A stretch of 64,000 nucleotides of DNA. Source: Takifugu bimaculatus. Taxonomy: Eukaryota > Chordata > Actinopteri > Tetraodontiformes > Tetraodontidae. Shown in pieces: positions 1-13,330 of this stretch; positions within the stretch are counted from its first letter, which is position 1, and each line of letters opens with the position of its first letter. Location: positions 8,033,940 through 8,097,939 of the forward strand of contig CP034977.1 of assembly GCA_004026145.2 (NCBI GenBank), given 5' to 3'. The notes beneath the pieces are model-generated. The model was not told the DNA's origin, searched no databases, and worked only from the letters and a program-made list of their open reading frames with translations. The translations under genes were made by a program, and so were the position numbers.

Positions 1-303
1 TTTATTTTTTAGCATGAAAGTGTTTCTCTAGGTGGCCCTGCCAGACTCCCACACAGACCTGCCAAAGTCTCTTGCCCCCGTCCCTCCTCCTTGTCCACCT
101 GTTTGGCTGAGCTGAGCTCTTCAGATCTCCTCTGCATGCTCTGAGGAGGCAAACTGGCCTTTCATTCTCCCGCCAGCCGTTGTGTCACCTCAGCACTTTA
201 CAGGCATGGAAACTTAAACTTTTGGACTTCTGTTAGCTGAGACCACCTAAAATTTTATTTCTCACAATATTATGGGGGGAAAAGAGAATCAGAGGTCTGC
301 ATG

Positions 304-391
<88 letters not shown>

Positions 392-392
392 T
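304..392 (+). repeat. (ATTT)n microsatellite, about 22 units
   Basis: Nearly perfect tetranucleotide array followed by T/G-rich TTTGT units to about 420. The apparent reading frame across it (YLFIYLFI...) is a product of the repeat. Confidence 0.97.
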
Positions 393-765
393 CTGTTTGT
401 TTTGTTTTGTTTGTTTGTTTGTCGCTAAATCAGCTAATCTTGCAAGGTTAGAGATATTTCAATGTACACTGTATTTATTTAGATTATTTCTATGTTTATT
501 TTTCACATCAAATGCATCATCAATAAATCTTTTTTTTTATTAAATAAAACTGATACAGAGATGGATGTGGGATTTTTTCTTTTTTAAAAAACAATAATTT
601 TAATAAAAATTAGTCCATATGTCACAACACACATTTTTTTCTGGAATGTGATGGAGAACCCTGTCAACATAATAGCTGTCTCTTCACTACATATTTTGAC
701 AACCCCCCCTCTCTCGGCAGAATGCTGGAGCCCACCCTGCTCTGAGGTTTAATGGTACGTGCCAT

Positions 766-772
766 TATAAAG
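766..772 (+). promoter_or_regulatory. Candidate TATA box (TATAAAG)
   Basis: TATAAAG stands upstream of a purine- and GC-rich stretch (about 780-1170) that looks like a transcribed leader and ends in a splice donor at 1237. There is no transcript evidence. It could drive a distal untranslated exon of b3gat1, a non-coding RNA, or nothing. Confidence 0.25.
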
Positions 773-795
773 CTGGAAGGGGAGGAGGGGAGGGT

Positions 796-1237
796 GGTCT
801 CAGTCTCAGCTAAGAGGCTACTTTAGAAGCACATTCGCTGGCGGATGCCTCTGCAGATGTAGAGCCGTCACAAGAGTTGCAGTGGACAGAGAGAGGGACT
901 CAAGCGAGAGGAGAGGAGAGGAGAGGAGGGGGCTCAGCAAGAGAGACAGGCTTCCTCCACGCGCCTGTTTCTGCGGCTGTGCGAGCAAGACGAGGATAAA
1001 TAATCCCGGGAGCCCGTGTCCTCTTCCAATCTGCATCAATCTGAGGAATGCAGGCGGGCGTGAGCTGGCATGGCAGAATAACAGAGAGGGATGCTGTGAC
1101 TGGTGCCTCCTTCTCGACAAGGGACAAGCAAGAGGAAGTGCACACAGCAGGGACAAAAGCAAAGCTAACTAGAATGAATGGGACTCCTTCTGTCGCATGC
1201 GCTGGGAATAAGAGTCACTCTCAAATCTCTGAATGAG
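796..1237 (+). other. Candidate untranslated first exon ending in a splice donor
   Basis: About 25-30 bases after the TATA-like sequence a GC-rich leader-like segment begins. It includes a GAGAG-rich tract (about 902-930) and ends at GAATGAG|GTAAAA. No reading frame in it resembles a known protein. b3gat1 needs at least one 5' exon upstream of 34385, and this is the best-looking candidate on the same strand, although it is 33 kb away. The assignment is inference only. Confidence 0.22.
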
Positions 1238-2474
1238 GTAAAACAAACCATGCTACTTTATTTTCAGCTTGATTGACTTGCAAGGTCAGATGCAGATCGG
1301 AACGGCACTAAAAAGGGTGCATGCATGCATGCCTGACAGACAAACCAATTTCCATGCTGATCAGGTTGGGAGCAGCAGTGGGGGAGATTGCCATCTTTGT
1401 CCCTGGGTCTCTTTGTGCAGCAGGAGCATTGTTGAGGTGAGGAGACTTATGTGCTGCATGCTGCAGAGTGGCATCATGAGCAAGAGACAGAAGAGCCGGT
1501 GTCAATGCGTTTAATGAAAGGAATTGCTGATAATCCTCGTGATGAGCGCTTGGTCAGTGAGATAGGAGCAAATTGGGAGATTTCTTCTGAGCTGTGGAGC
1601 AAAGCTGCCACTGATCAGAATTTAGATGCTGCAAGTTGAGCTGATAAATGCAAATTAAATTTACTGTCTCAAAAAAAAAAAGCAATTCCTTCTTAGCCGT
1701 CAAGCGCAGTAAAATGAGGAGTGGGGGGATCAAACACGATGGAGACTTGGTGACAAGAGTCAGACACCAGTTTTTCTGGTGGCCCAGGGGAGCTGTACAC
1801 CCCCCAGACGTGAAACAATGACAAGATGGGAAGATAGGCCAGTGTCAAATACCTATAAAACATGGCAACTAAGACTATGTGGTTTATATAGTGCCTGCCC
1901 ACCTATACATGCCAAGAGTGTTGCAATACAGGTGGGAATTGACCCAGAGTCACAACGTCAAGACTCGTTTAGGAGTTTGTTATCATGATTAAAAGCACTT
2001 TGACACATATGCTGCAGTGGCTGGGAATTGCCCCGCCAACCTTCTGATCGCTGGACCCTCAGCTGTCTCACTGGGAAAAAAAAATGTGCACAGATGGATT
2101 TCTGTGCCAGATGTCTGAGCTCCTGTCTGAAAGTGTTCCTGCTGGTGAGAGACTGATGTCTGACGTAACATCTGACCGGTGCAGGCGCACCATGTTGACA
2201 CCCTTCACAGAGTCCGTTTGACTTGGCAAATAGGACGCTCATGTCCTCATGTCCTCTCAAGCTCATGTTTGTACATTTAAATGGCTGTCAGTCACAGAGG
2301 GAATGCTATTGTTGTCATTTCTAGAAACATGGACAAAATATGGATGTGTAGCTCAGGATAATGGAATGTGTCATTTGGACAAAAGCTGATGTTTTCAGTA
2401 GAAATCAGGGGAAAAAAAGCCTCACATCTAAAGTCAAAATGTTTACATTTAGTCTAAATATGAGCTTAATATCA
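1238..2474. other. Non-coding stretch, no feature recognised
   Basis: There is only a short GCATGC run near 1319-1331. Reading frames are short, overlap on both strands and do not resemble proteins I know. Confidence 0.6.
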
Positions 2475-2780
2475 AGATGGTGGGGTAATTAGCACTGTTT
2501 CCTCACAACCAAAAGGTTTGTGCTTCAAATCCCCTGGGGACCAGAGCTTTTCTGTGTTTGCATGCTGTCTGTGTGGGTTCTTCCCCCCACGGTCCAAAGA
2601 CATACATTTGGAAGGTGACCTGGTTATTCTAAATGAGCGTCAGGTCCGAACGGTTGTCATTTCCTTTGTGATGAGCTGGGGTCTTGTCCAGACTGTACCC
2701 TGCCTCTTGCCCGTAGGCAGCTGTGACAGGCTCCAGCCCCCTCCTGCGACCCCGTTAAGGCAAAAGCAGTATGGATTATT
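2475..2780 (+). mobile_element. SINE-like teleost dispersed repeat with tRNA-like head
   Basis: The order of segments matches a very common fish interspersed repeat: GATGGTGGGGTAATTAGCACT (box A-like), CCTCACAACCAAAAGG, a box B-like TTCAAATCCC, GTGTGGGTTCTTCC, CCACGGTCCAAAGACATACA, then the closing GTACCCTGCCTCTTGCCC and CTCCAGCCCCCTCCTGCGACCC. The copy is diverged. The 202-codon reading frame through it is incidental. Family assignment is from memory of the consensus, without a database comparison. Confidence 0.65.
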
Positions 2781-3125
2781 TATGTTTTTAGAATATCAAA
2801 GCCAGGATATTTATTTTCAGCTAACGAGTATACTGAATTGTCTTCTTCTGTGGTGCAGAGTTTCAGCTACGGTACATGATGGCAGTCACGCCGAGCACTC
2901 GCTCCTCCTCCTCCTGTCGCCGTGCACACGTGCCAGCCAGCCAGCCAGCTGTTTCGGGCACTGGCCGCTCTGCAGTCGATGGCCACAGATATATTTAGTT
3001 TCTGCTAAGTCTTTCCCTGACAAACGGCACCCAGGCCCCACTTATGGAAGCTTGTCACTTCCCTTTGTGTTCACGCTTGCCCCCCAGCCTAACCCTGTAA
3101 AATACAGAGGGATGAGGTGGCACTA

Positions 3126-3150
3126 ACACACACACACACACACACACACA
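3126..3150 (+). repeat. (AC)n microsatellite
   Basis: About twelve AC units followed by TGCGCACAATC. Confidence 0.95.
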
Positions 3151-6100
3151 TGCGCACAATCACGCAACCTGGCTACAGCTCAGCCCACAGCCTATTCAGC
3201 AACATCACACAACACAATTCATATACACAATACAACATATACTTCTTTACTTCTTTATTTATGAGATATTATGTGTGTGTGTATGCTATTACTTTGTACT
3301 TTGTGTGGAGGAACCAATCAGAATATTCTTACTGCATGAAACAAGCTTCTCCAGTGAAATCAAGCCTTTAACCAGCATTTGTTTTACTGGAAGCAGAATA
3401 CTAATCTTCCAGCAGAGAGTTAAATCTATAAATATTTTAGCACATCATAGGTGTAGCACATAGAAATGCAGAAGTTGCACATCTTGCACAACAGCCGTCC
3501 CCAGGAGGAGAACGGTGCACCCATATGATGAGAGAGCCGTGGCTGCAGAGGCGCCAAGGGCAGTGTGTTGGATGGAAGCACGGTCGCTGCTCCCAAATGC
3601 AGGCCCGGGAACCGGTGAGGAGAAATTCACCAGTTTGAAGTGTGATCAGCATATGCGCCTTCAGTTTTTCCTTTTAAAGTGGATTCACAAGTCTGGACAT
3701 GTCGTCAGTGCGGCTTCAGGCAGCAGACACGAGAAATGTATTTCATAGCTCACCGTGACAGAGAGCTCAGACTGTGCAGCAGTTTATACAGTCAAATTCA
3801 GTCGACACTGAGGAGGAAGACACACCCAAAGAACACTCCGTGCTTTCTTTACACAAATGGATGAATTCAGCAGCTTATGCTAGAAAAGAAGTGAAACTGG
3901 CAAATATTCATAATCATAAATATTCATCGCTCTCCCTGCTGCAGCCGTGCACAGACAGGTGCACACCTTGTAATACTGCACAGTTCTCTTCCCTCTGATG
4001 GCTGCAATGTTTATTTTCACGATTTAGTCCCAACATTAGGTTCAAATAATACATCTGATTAAAATGACCCTGACAAAACGGAGCCCAGCAGGGAATCGCT
4101 TTATTTGAACGTAAAGAAAGTGCTTTGGTCATTTTCTCACCACGGCGCCCGTGTACACAATCACCAGTGAACAAACCAATGAAGGGAACGTTAAATTTGA
4201 AATGTTGTCCTACCCTACGATCCCTTCCCGATCATAAAACAGTCGATCATTATAATCTGAATTTCTGCTTTTAAAGGGAGTCACTTGATTCATCTCAACC
4301 TTCAAGATGACAAATGGCTTTCCTCCTCCAGTTTTGAATAAATTTTGCTTCCCAACGATCAAAGCCAGATGAGGAAAGACTGCAGGTCCCAAAGTCATCA
4401 TAAAAACACAGTGGTCAAGTTTCCTGTGCAAAGGAGACAGAAGAACAAGCTGCTGCGCTGCCCTGCAGCACTGGGTGGATTAAACTCTCTGGAGCTGCCA
4501 GAGTCGGTGTGGATGGATGTATAGACGGCAGCTATGCTGGCCCATTAATGCCCTGCAGAGGAATTAAACAGAACTGCTCCCCAGACCTCTGCAGGAGCCT
4601 CTCAGAGTCAGCAGCTGATTGTCGGTGGCGCATCAGGAGAGCCTGTTTTGACCAGAACAGCAGAATTCAGCAATGATTGTCGGAATCATTGACTGGCAGT
4701 GTGTCATGACACCAGGGTTCGTTGAAGTATGCATTGACATCGCCTTCTTTAGCTGTAAATACAGCTTGTCACATTTCTTTGGGATAACTTTGAACATATT
4801 TTGTAAAGATTTGAATGTTTCTTAGCTGAGCAATGTTCCATCTATATGTTTTGATTCAACTCATCACAGTGGGAGGCTTTAGTGAAGGGAGAGCTAGATG
4901 TCAGCATTTTATGGGATTTAGCTTTGACTATATATATGAGACATGGCAGAAATGTGGGCCATAAGTTTTATTCATTATTATTATCAGTGTGGGGTTTCTG
5001 AGGATGAATATTTGCTGCACACAAACACTTGGAAGGGATTTCCAGCTCTGACTTGTGAAGTTCTTGACTTCTCTGATTAGTAATCCCTGCATGTGCTGCT
5101 CCTGTTTGCCATGGTTTTCTTCTGTTACTGCATACAGTATGTGTGGTGTCCTGTGATCACTAGGTCAGGACCATTGTTTTGAGTTTTGGGTTTTTTGAAG
5201 GAGGTATTAGGGGCAGCTGGCAGTGCGCTATCAGTTGTGTTCTCATTCATCAGGCTTGCTGGAGATTAGAAAACAGCAGAGAAATGGCTGGAGGCGTACA
5301 GCATGTGCATTCAGGAACCCTCCCCACACACACTGACAATGACGCGTTGTCTACAATATCTACAGGCGCCAACACAACAGAAGCTCCTGATCCAGGCCTC
5401 AAGCTGTACCTCCCCCCACCGAGCCACACACACAGCGATGACGATCAGAAAAGGAGAAGCAAACGCTCTGTAATCTTCACATATATTCTCGGGTTTTTTT
5501 TTAAGAGCTCCACTTTGAATGCTTCCGTTTTGAGGAGGGATGGTCTGCGTGACCATCTGACATTTCACATATGGGCTGAGGTCATCACTCCTCATCTCTC
5601 TGTCCCCCCAGTGATGTGAGCTGGTGCTTCACACACTCAGCCCATTTACACGACAACAGAATAAAGCGGGTTTCGAGGTTAATTCTGGAGAACTTGTAAA
5701 TCCCTCAAATCTACCAAGAACCAACATAAAGCGAGCCGCCTTTGCGGACATTCAAAGATCTCTTTAGAGGCTACAAACAATGTGACTTCTGTAATGTCTC
5801 AAACACCAGCCTTCTGAGGACAGTTTCAAATCCATCTAATCCACAGAGCGTTACAGATGGAGCTCTCCATACATATTCGTGATCTGCTTCAGTGGTCCTA
5901 AACAGCTTGACTTCAGGATGGATTCATCTGCTGCAGGAGCATGCTGGTGATAAGTCAAGTCTCGGTTGGACAGGTCAAACAGAGGTCACAGCTGAAGGTT
6001 CAGGGATACAGGCTCACTGTTTCCCTGCATATGACTAATGACCAAAGCTTTTTGGTGGATTTAAAAAATAAAAAGTCCACTTCACTTTAGTGTTTTTGAG

Positions 6101-7346
6101 GCTGGGCGTGTGGAGGAGCCCTCGTGTAAAGGTGGTCTCAAGCTGAATGCAAGTGTACTTCAGCGCAGCCTCCAGGAAATGGGAACGCATCTCAAATACC
6201 AATTATACCGCCTTTGTGTTGTTGCAGTGAGGACAATGTAAGTGCACTCCTCCGTGCCTTCCACAAGTGTTCCAACGTATGCAACAAGGTCAAAACAGAC
6301 TCGCAGGGGGGAGGAGGGGTTTTTGTCTCTGTCACTCGTCTCATTTTGCATTATTTGAACCAGACATTCGAAACTGATGGATTAAAGACACCGATCCCAG
6401 AAACAGATGAGTCATCATTTCAAATCCATCTTGGTCACTGTCATAATTCCAATTTTTTAGCCCGTAATTGTCTCATTCCGCCCTGGTTATCTCATGCAGG
6501 GGAAAAAATAGGAGCTGTGTGTCATGTTTGGCCAGCTTTTGCTCTCCTGCTGCAACACTTTCATGCTGCGTTCAGGCTGCGTCGGCTTTTGCTGCTGCAT
6601 ATTCATAACAGTGATCTGGAAGTTGACATTTTCAGCTGGGATTCGCGATAATTCACCTTGGTTCACGCTTCAGTCAGGCAGAGCTGCGCGGCTTATTAAG
6701 TAAACCCCACCCATCCTCCTGAAAAACAACAGTATTAGAGCTCCATCTTTTCCCAGCAGTTTCTTTATTTTTCTTTCTTTAAAGAGCAGCAAAACACCAC
6801 AAATAAATTAACAAACAAGTAAACACGTGTAAGGTCAATAATTAGATTTACTCCACAGTAGCTTATAAATATAGTGAGTGACGTACCCAGGAAACTGATG
6901 CGAAAAGAAGAGACAAGAGGAAAATGAGGATAGCTAAAAATAGGCTATAGTGCAAATATCTTCTATTCTGTTCACATAAATTAATGTTTATAGCAGCACA
7001 CACACATTATGACCTGGGGAAAGAAGCCTGATAATATTCAACCCCTACAGAGAAAAGTAACTTACACTGAAATCCCTAATACATCTTTACCAGCGTTTGG
7101 ATTTATTTACAGTAACTTTATGGCTGTCGAGTTCATATGAGACAGGGTTCAGAAACAAACTCCAACGTCTTTAAATCCCTGTTATGTATGTCCTTCATCT
7201 GTTCTATAGAGTCTATAGAAGAGCTAAATGGAAGGAAAAAGAACTTTCATGGTTGTTGTATTGATGCTGGCTTTTGTTAAAGGTTTCAGTTTATAGTGAA
7301 TCGAAAATTCCATTTTCTAGTGTTCAAGAACTGTCTAATCACTGTA
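3151..7346. other. Non-coding stretch, no gene recognised
   Basis: Reading frames reach 146 codons (5179-5619) and 145 codons (6214-6651) on the + strand. Neither resembles a known protein family, and both have frames of similar quality on the other strand. No repeat family was recognised. Confidence 0.55.
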
Positions 7347-7374
7347 GTGTGTGTATGTGTGTGTGTGTGTGTGT
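7347..7374 (+). repeat. (GT)n microsatellite
   Basis: GT run with one interruption (GTATGT) ending at TTTAAAA. Confidence 0.93.
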
Positions 7375-9311
7375 TTAAAAGTGCTCATTTGCTGCTCTGG
7401 CACAATGAGCCTTGATGCCCACTGAGAAGCTGGCCTGGGACACACAGAGCTGACTGGATTTCTCACTGAAAAACTCGAAACAGAGCTCACAATGACTGCT
7501 TCTACGTGCACACTGGGGTGTTTGTGCTGCCCTCCAATACTTCAGGCATTCAGCCATGGACAATGAACGTCTGCATACACGTCTTTCCACAAATGTGGTC
7601 ATGTGACAGCATTTTGTAATGTTTGACAATCCTAGCACAAGTCCACAAGTAGCAGGGACTGAAACCCTATTTTAACTTGATGGCAAAAGGGTTCGAAAGG
7701 AAATTTTGGTGTCTGGAAACAGAATTGCGTTCCCAAGGTCAGGAATTAAAATTCATAAATTCACATTGTGTTGAGTTTGATTGACAGAAGAAGCTAATAA
7801 AACAGCATGATGTGATGCTCCTAAATGAGGAGGAAGATGACAGGCATGAACTCGCCTCTTGTTATTATTCCTGTTGTTGACACTTCATGTGCAAGAGGTG
7901 CTAATTACGCCTCACTTACACTGCTGCATTCATGAGTCATCCGGACGGACGCGTACCTAAACACAATGTCTTCACTTTCTCCTTGAACACTGGGATTTTA
8001 TTGCTGGTGCAGCGTGAAGTCAATTTGAAGAAGTGGCTGTTAGAAATTCTGGATATTTGCTGAAGTATTTTAATCACAACAGCTTAAAGCAAAAGGTGTT
8101 GCAGGAGCCCGTGTCACCTCGCCAGGATGGGCTTTAATTATATGGGTAATAATCAACCGGCTCTGCAAAATACATTCACTGCTTCTTGAGAACTAATTAC
8201 ACAACTGTAACACATGTAAATGGAACGACCTCAGTCTGTTCCAAATAGCTTGGGAGTGAATTAAAAGTGAATTACTAAATGATTGTTCTGAGTATTTGCA
8301 GAATTATTCACAATTTATTCCTCCACACCAGCCTTTCACTGGTTCTTCTCCCTTCAGCATCTCACTAACCCTCACTGAAATCTGAAAAACTAAAAATCTA
8401 TGGACATGATGGAAGAACCTCACCTGTGGATGGAAATACTGGCAGGAACGCTGACCTTATGGCATTAGCTTTTGCTAAAACATGCACATTCCAGATGTGC
8501 TACAACAATCTTGCTGACACTGTCTTTGACATCAGTAGATGGTGTCCTTCACTGTCAACCTAAAAAGCTAACATTCAGAAAGCAGAGTATGTATACATGT
8601 TGTGTTGAAATGCTTGGTTGACAATGATAACACACTGTTTATCCATCATCCTCCCAGTGCTGCCAGCTTCTCCACTCCAGCTTTTAAAGCTATAGACAGC
8701 AGGACCTTCTGATGGGTCATTTGCTTTGCCAAACTGGAGGATGTCCATGACTTTGGACGCCCCTTATGTATAAAGCCAATCTTACCGGCATGGCAGAGTC
8801 CTTTGATAAATGGATCCTGGACAAGATGTTAGCTTACAGTTGGTTTAACATCTGTTGGTCAGATGTTTTACAAGTGAGTGATGACAGAAATGATCATACT
8901 GATGATGTTCATGATTGTTCCACTAACCCATCCTCCAGTTACATAAAGTTTTATGTACTTCAAAGATTGTAATATTCATTCAAAATGTCCCTTTAGGAAA
9001 AAGCCCTTATTAAAACCTATTGTGTAACATTGGGAATGGAGGGAACAAATCTAATCAGGTCAGACTAACTATCAAATTAAGTTGGAATTTGTGCAGAAAA
9101 GCTGTAAAGAGCCAGGATTTCATGTAAGAAGCACAAACTCTTCACAAACAGACATAAACAAACAGGCTTACATATTGAACACTGTCTTGCTTAGCTAGAG
9201 GATAAAACACCCTGGAGGTGATGATATGTCAGTGAACTTCTGGACATGGGCCTCTCCTCGCTGCCTCTCGTCACTGTTATTGACCGACGAACGTGCACAG
9301 ATGTGGTGTTC

Positions 9312-9338
9312 GTGTGTGTGTGTGTGTGTGTGTGTGTG
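9312..9338 (+). repeat. (GT)n microsatellite
   Basis: About thirteen uninterrupted GT units. Confidence 0.95.
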
Positions 9339-12300
9339 CCTGTGGTGCAACAGAAAGTTCAATATCGGGCCAAAGGTTATGCAGGGTGAAATCGAGTTAA
9401 GTCTGCCCTGAACAGAAATGTATATTTTGGATCCGTGACATAACTGTATAGATCTAATGCATAGCACCTTTGTTTGTTAAAACGATACTGAGATGGATCA
9501 CAACAGTCTTCTCATGAATGTCGCTTCTGCTATCTTCCCCTTCATGGAGATTCCACATCACTTAGCATTAACTAAAGAGGATCGCTGAAACAAACGTCAA
9601 GATGCTGTGCCCAGCGCTTCGCAGCTGCAGGATGGCACTTATAACTAAAGATAACTGTAGACAGAACAACGTTCACACCGTGGAGAGGAGTTGAACGATA
9701 ATACACTGGGGGTTGGAAGCCCGGAACAAATGCCCTTATGTGATTGATTACACGCTACAAGCTAATGAGATAAACAGAGCCTGAATCGATTCAGTTGAAT
9801 CATGCCAGTGGGATGCACGCAGCCGTGTGCAGTGGCTGTATTGACATGCTCATATTCAAAGAGCCAGTGAACGAGACCAATCTGTGCTTTTGGCTGCGAA
9901 TGGAGCTGTGTCCTTTTTCACTGCATGGATCCGATCCCCCTCCTTCCCGCCCCACTCAGCAATCAGGGTCAGTACTGCTCAAATCAAATTCAAGGAATCG
10001 GATCTGACAAGCTGGAGAGCAACCGCTGAGCCATCGCTGCTGAGAAAACCTTTCTTTTGTCAAAGACAAACAGCAGCAAGGCTGCGAGGGAAGAGATCTT
10101 CATTTGAAGACACGCACGGCAGGTTCGGGTTCCAATGAAGGAAATACAGTTGAACCATCAATGCACTGTTTTATTATTTCACCTGGCGTGTCGGACCAGC
10201 GTAATAATTTGCTGAAGCTGCCAGAGGACTGACAGAGGCAGGAGACGGTAACCAGTTATTGCCCTCGTATGTCAGCAGGATGAGGGTGGCAGCAGGGGCA
10301 AGGCTAAATGCTGCACTTTAGAAACACAAAGATGGTGGTCAGGCGGGGTAAATGCCTCATCTTATCTCTGTTTTCATTCTTTAAGGATCAATTACATTGA
10401 ACCGCATGAAAAGGGATTTTATGTGGATCATTGGCGAAGGTGTTAAGACGGTGACGGAGTGGCCCAAGGGGGCAAATGATTCACCAGTCACATGATGGCG
10501 GGGAAAGTTTGAGGACGATTTGTCCATTTCCTGATTCCTGAGCATGGGCCTGGGAGTCTTTGTGTTGCTCCTGGGTCTTCAAAGCTTTGCAAGGAAAATG
10601 TATTTTCTCAGAACCCAGCAGCAAAAATAATCCCGCTGTAGTGTCACGTCTGATCTCCAGCTTTAAAGGTAGAGAGGCAGCAGGGCAGAAGCAGGGGCTC
10701 TTGCAAAGGAGGACATCACAGATTTCCAGTCCGCATTTGCCCTCTGATGGCCGACATTTTTTTTCCTTTCTTTGCAACGTTTCGGTATATCCGAAGTGCA
10801 GCTCTGAATTTAAAATTGCGAAACCATCACCCATCACTGAGTGTAAATGAGGTGTTGGAGTGCTGAGACACAGTGAAAGAAAACAGGCCCATAAACCGTC
10901 TCTAAAGCAGGGGAAGGCTTGAAAATCAATATGGGTCCAGCCGCACAACGCTGCAAATGAAAAGCATGCACGCCACCACAATGGATATGGATTTCTGTGT
11001 GGCTCATGTTTTATTCCCACAATGAAACCTGTTATCCTGGTAGTAATGACACATAAAACACTGGACAGGGACAGCAGTTCCCTGGGAATGCAGCTTTTCA
11101 ATCAGACCTATGTTGTCTTTAGCTCAAAGGTGCAAATTAATTTCATTTCTATTCACGCAGATGGTTCGAAATGAGTACTTTTAAAATGTGTGTCTCATAT
11201 CCATGCTGATGAAAGTAATTTTATTTTGTTTGGACTCTTCTCCTCCTCTGCTAAACCCTGTACTTGACATCTAAAGGTTACTGCGCTGATGGAGTGACGA
11301 GTCCTACTGGGGAGGGGAGAAGAAAAAGATTTGTATTAGAATACAAATGTCCGTGAGTCACAGCTGTTGCAAGTTCCACTGGATATTTAGATTGAATAGT
11401 GATGATATAATTAAGCAGCAGTCGTGTAATGTTCAGGACGGCATAAAGGGAGCATCCTTTCTTCCATTGTGGCTACATTTGTCCACTAAACAGTTCAGCC
11501 TTTTCTTCACTAAGGCTGCATGATTGCATCAATGTAAAGCTTGGGGGTCACGCGCACGTCGGCCTCCACCTAAAAAAGACTAAATGAGACGGAAGGATAC
11601 CGTTGAAAAGATGGCTGGCATTGAGCTGCAAGGAAGGAGCTCTTGAGACAAAAGCAGAAGGGCATGATGAAAAATGTCACTAAGCAGCTTGTTTTATGGA
11701 AGAGCAGGAGAAAGAAATGGCGGCTTTTGAAAATACAGTTCTCTATTGATTCTTAAGTTAAGTCCAGTTAGGTGCCCTGTCATTACGACAGACATGAAAC
11801 AAAGCAGTCTGCTTTGCTAAGCCGAAAATCAATAAAATGCTATTCACACCGTTCCTTACTGGTAGCAGGCAGAGATAAATTAGTGTTGTTGAGCTCTCCC
11901 TGGGAAACAGCACACACAGAGTCCACAGTCCACGGTAAAACCACTGCAGAGGAATGCTGACAGTGCGCGTCGACGGAGTCTAAAGATACACAGTCGCGAC
12001 TCGTCTGCGCATCCGATGACGTCGCCGTGATCAAGCAGGTGCAATATCTAACTACATCACGACTCTCTTACGCCTACATTACTAAATTATGTTGTTAAGT
12101 GAGCACACTTACCGCAATGAGGACAATAACACAAAATCTATTCCACCCAATCACTTTGCCTTCCTGATATGAGAGGTTACACTGAGGGGAGAGTAATTTC
12201 CTCACGCTCAGATTAGCATAAAGAACAGAAATGGAAGTAGAGCCACGCAATCAAGAGCAGTCATCCTTTCTGTTCTGTGGGGCTTCTTAAGACCACCCGA

Positions 12301-12579
12301 GTGTTTCCTCCCTCTGCAAACCCAGCAGCACATCTAAAGGTGTCTGTTCTGCCCGAACGTTCCTGATGACTCGCTTCAACTGTAGAGCGCATTACTTCAC
12401 AAATGGTCGGTGGACGCGGCGAGCACCAGGTGTATTTACATACAGTAATAGCTTGTCACTAGCACCGCTGATATCGCTGGAGCTTTATGTAAGTGTTCTG
12501 TGGTGGTGTGATGTGTAAGAGGCAGCTGGAGCAGATGATTAGCTGTCAGGATGGATGCGTAGGAAGCAATAATCCCACA
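9339..12579. other. Non-coding stretch with one long minus-strand reading frame
   Basis: It contains a 206-codon open frame on the minus strand (10481-11101) that I cannot match to any family. It has no clear splice signals and its composition is like the surrounding DNA. A CpG-containing patch with a TGACGTC core lies at 12017-12023. Nothing else is supported. Confidence 0.5.
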
Positions 12580-13330
12580 TTCTTCTTCTACTTTTGGCTG
12601 TAGTCTCCATCTCTGTCCTCGGAGTCCTCTTCCCTCTTATTACCTTCATGTTCTCTTCAATTAATCTTCTCTTTGGTCTTCCTACCTGGAAAGATGGATG
12701 GATCACAGCATCAGCCTACTGATACAGTCACCGTCCCTCCTCTGGACGTCTCCAAACCATCTCAGCCTGGCCTCTCCGGCGTTATGTCCAACTCTTCCCC
12801 TGATGGACTCCTTCCTGCTCCTCCTCAACCTCAGCACGTTCATCTCTGCCACCCCCAGCTCTGCCTCCGGTCTCCTCCTCTGTGTCTCTGTCTCTAAACA
12901 CACAACACACATACTCTGTCCCGCTTTGAATGTCCTCTGCAGGACAGACCTCCACCTCTCTCGGTTCTCCTCCACCTGCTCCCTGCTATACATCACAATG
13001 TCATGCAAACATCACGGTCCATTGAGATTCCTTTCCTGCTTCATCTCTCAGCCTTGTTCATCACCATAGCAACAAAATGGTGCTCAAATCTGATACTTGA
13101 TGCAGTGTCACCTCTACTTTTCACCAGCTCCTTTGTCATACCTACAGCCCACATCACCACTGACAGCTCCCATACATGTCCAGGACCACTCTAACATTCT
13201 TCTCTGCCACTCCAGACCTCCTCCAACAGTTCCACCGTTCCTCTCTCTTCTCCATCAGCAACCTCAACTGCAAATACTCCATTTTTTATTCTTTTGGGAT
13301 GAAACTCAGCAGCAACACGCTTCTCCTTAC
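12580..13330 (-). mobile_element. RTE-clade LINE remnant (reverse transcriptase C-terminal half), decayed
   Basis: Read on the minus strand, it encodes the 3' part of an RTE-like LINE. EARLRWFGDVQRRD (about 12710-12770) is the RTE tail motif normally written RLRWFGHVQRRD, and GRPKRR with an acidic-basic tail follows at lower coordinates. Towards the 5' side (higher coordinates) the nucleotide sequence matches the fish RTE consensus I remember through the ESIRG, VAEMNVL and PWT-V-MFA region. The 3' end near 12580 carries the usual CTTCTTCTACTTTTGGCTG end. The catalytic FADD codons are disrupted: TTTGCA is followed by TGACATTGTG at about 12991-13009 (minus strand), where the consensus has GAT between. 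Subfamily (Rex3, Expander or other) not resolved. Confidence 0.75.

Noticed and set aside
301..543. YLFIYLFI repeat frame
   Set aside because: Translation of the ATTT microsatellite.
882..1236. Several overlapping small frames around 0.9-1.2 kb on both strands
   Set aside because: GC-rich, stop-poor DNA gives frames on both strands. None resembles a protein; an untranslated exon is the more economical reading.
2518..3126. 202-codon frame
   Set aside because: It begins inside a SINE-like dispersed repeat and continues into unique DNA without any protein resemblance.
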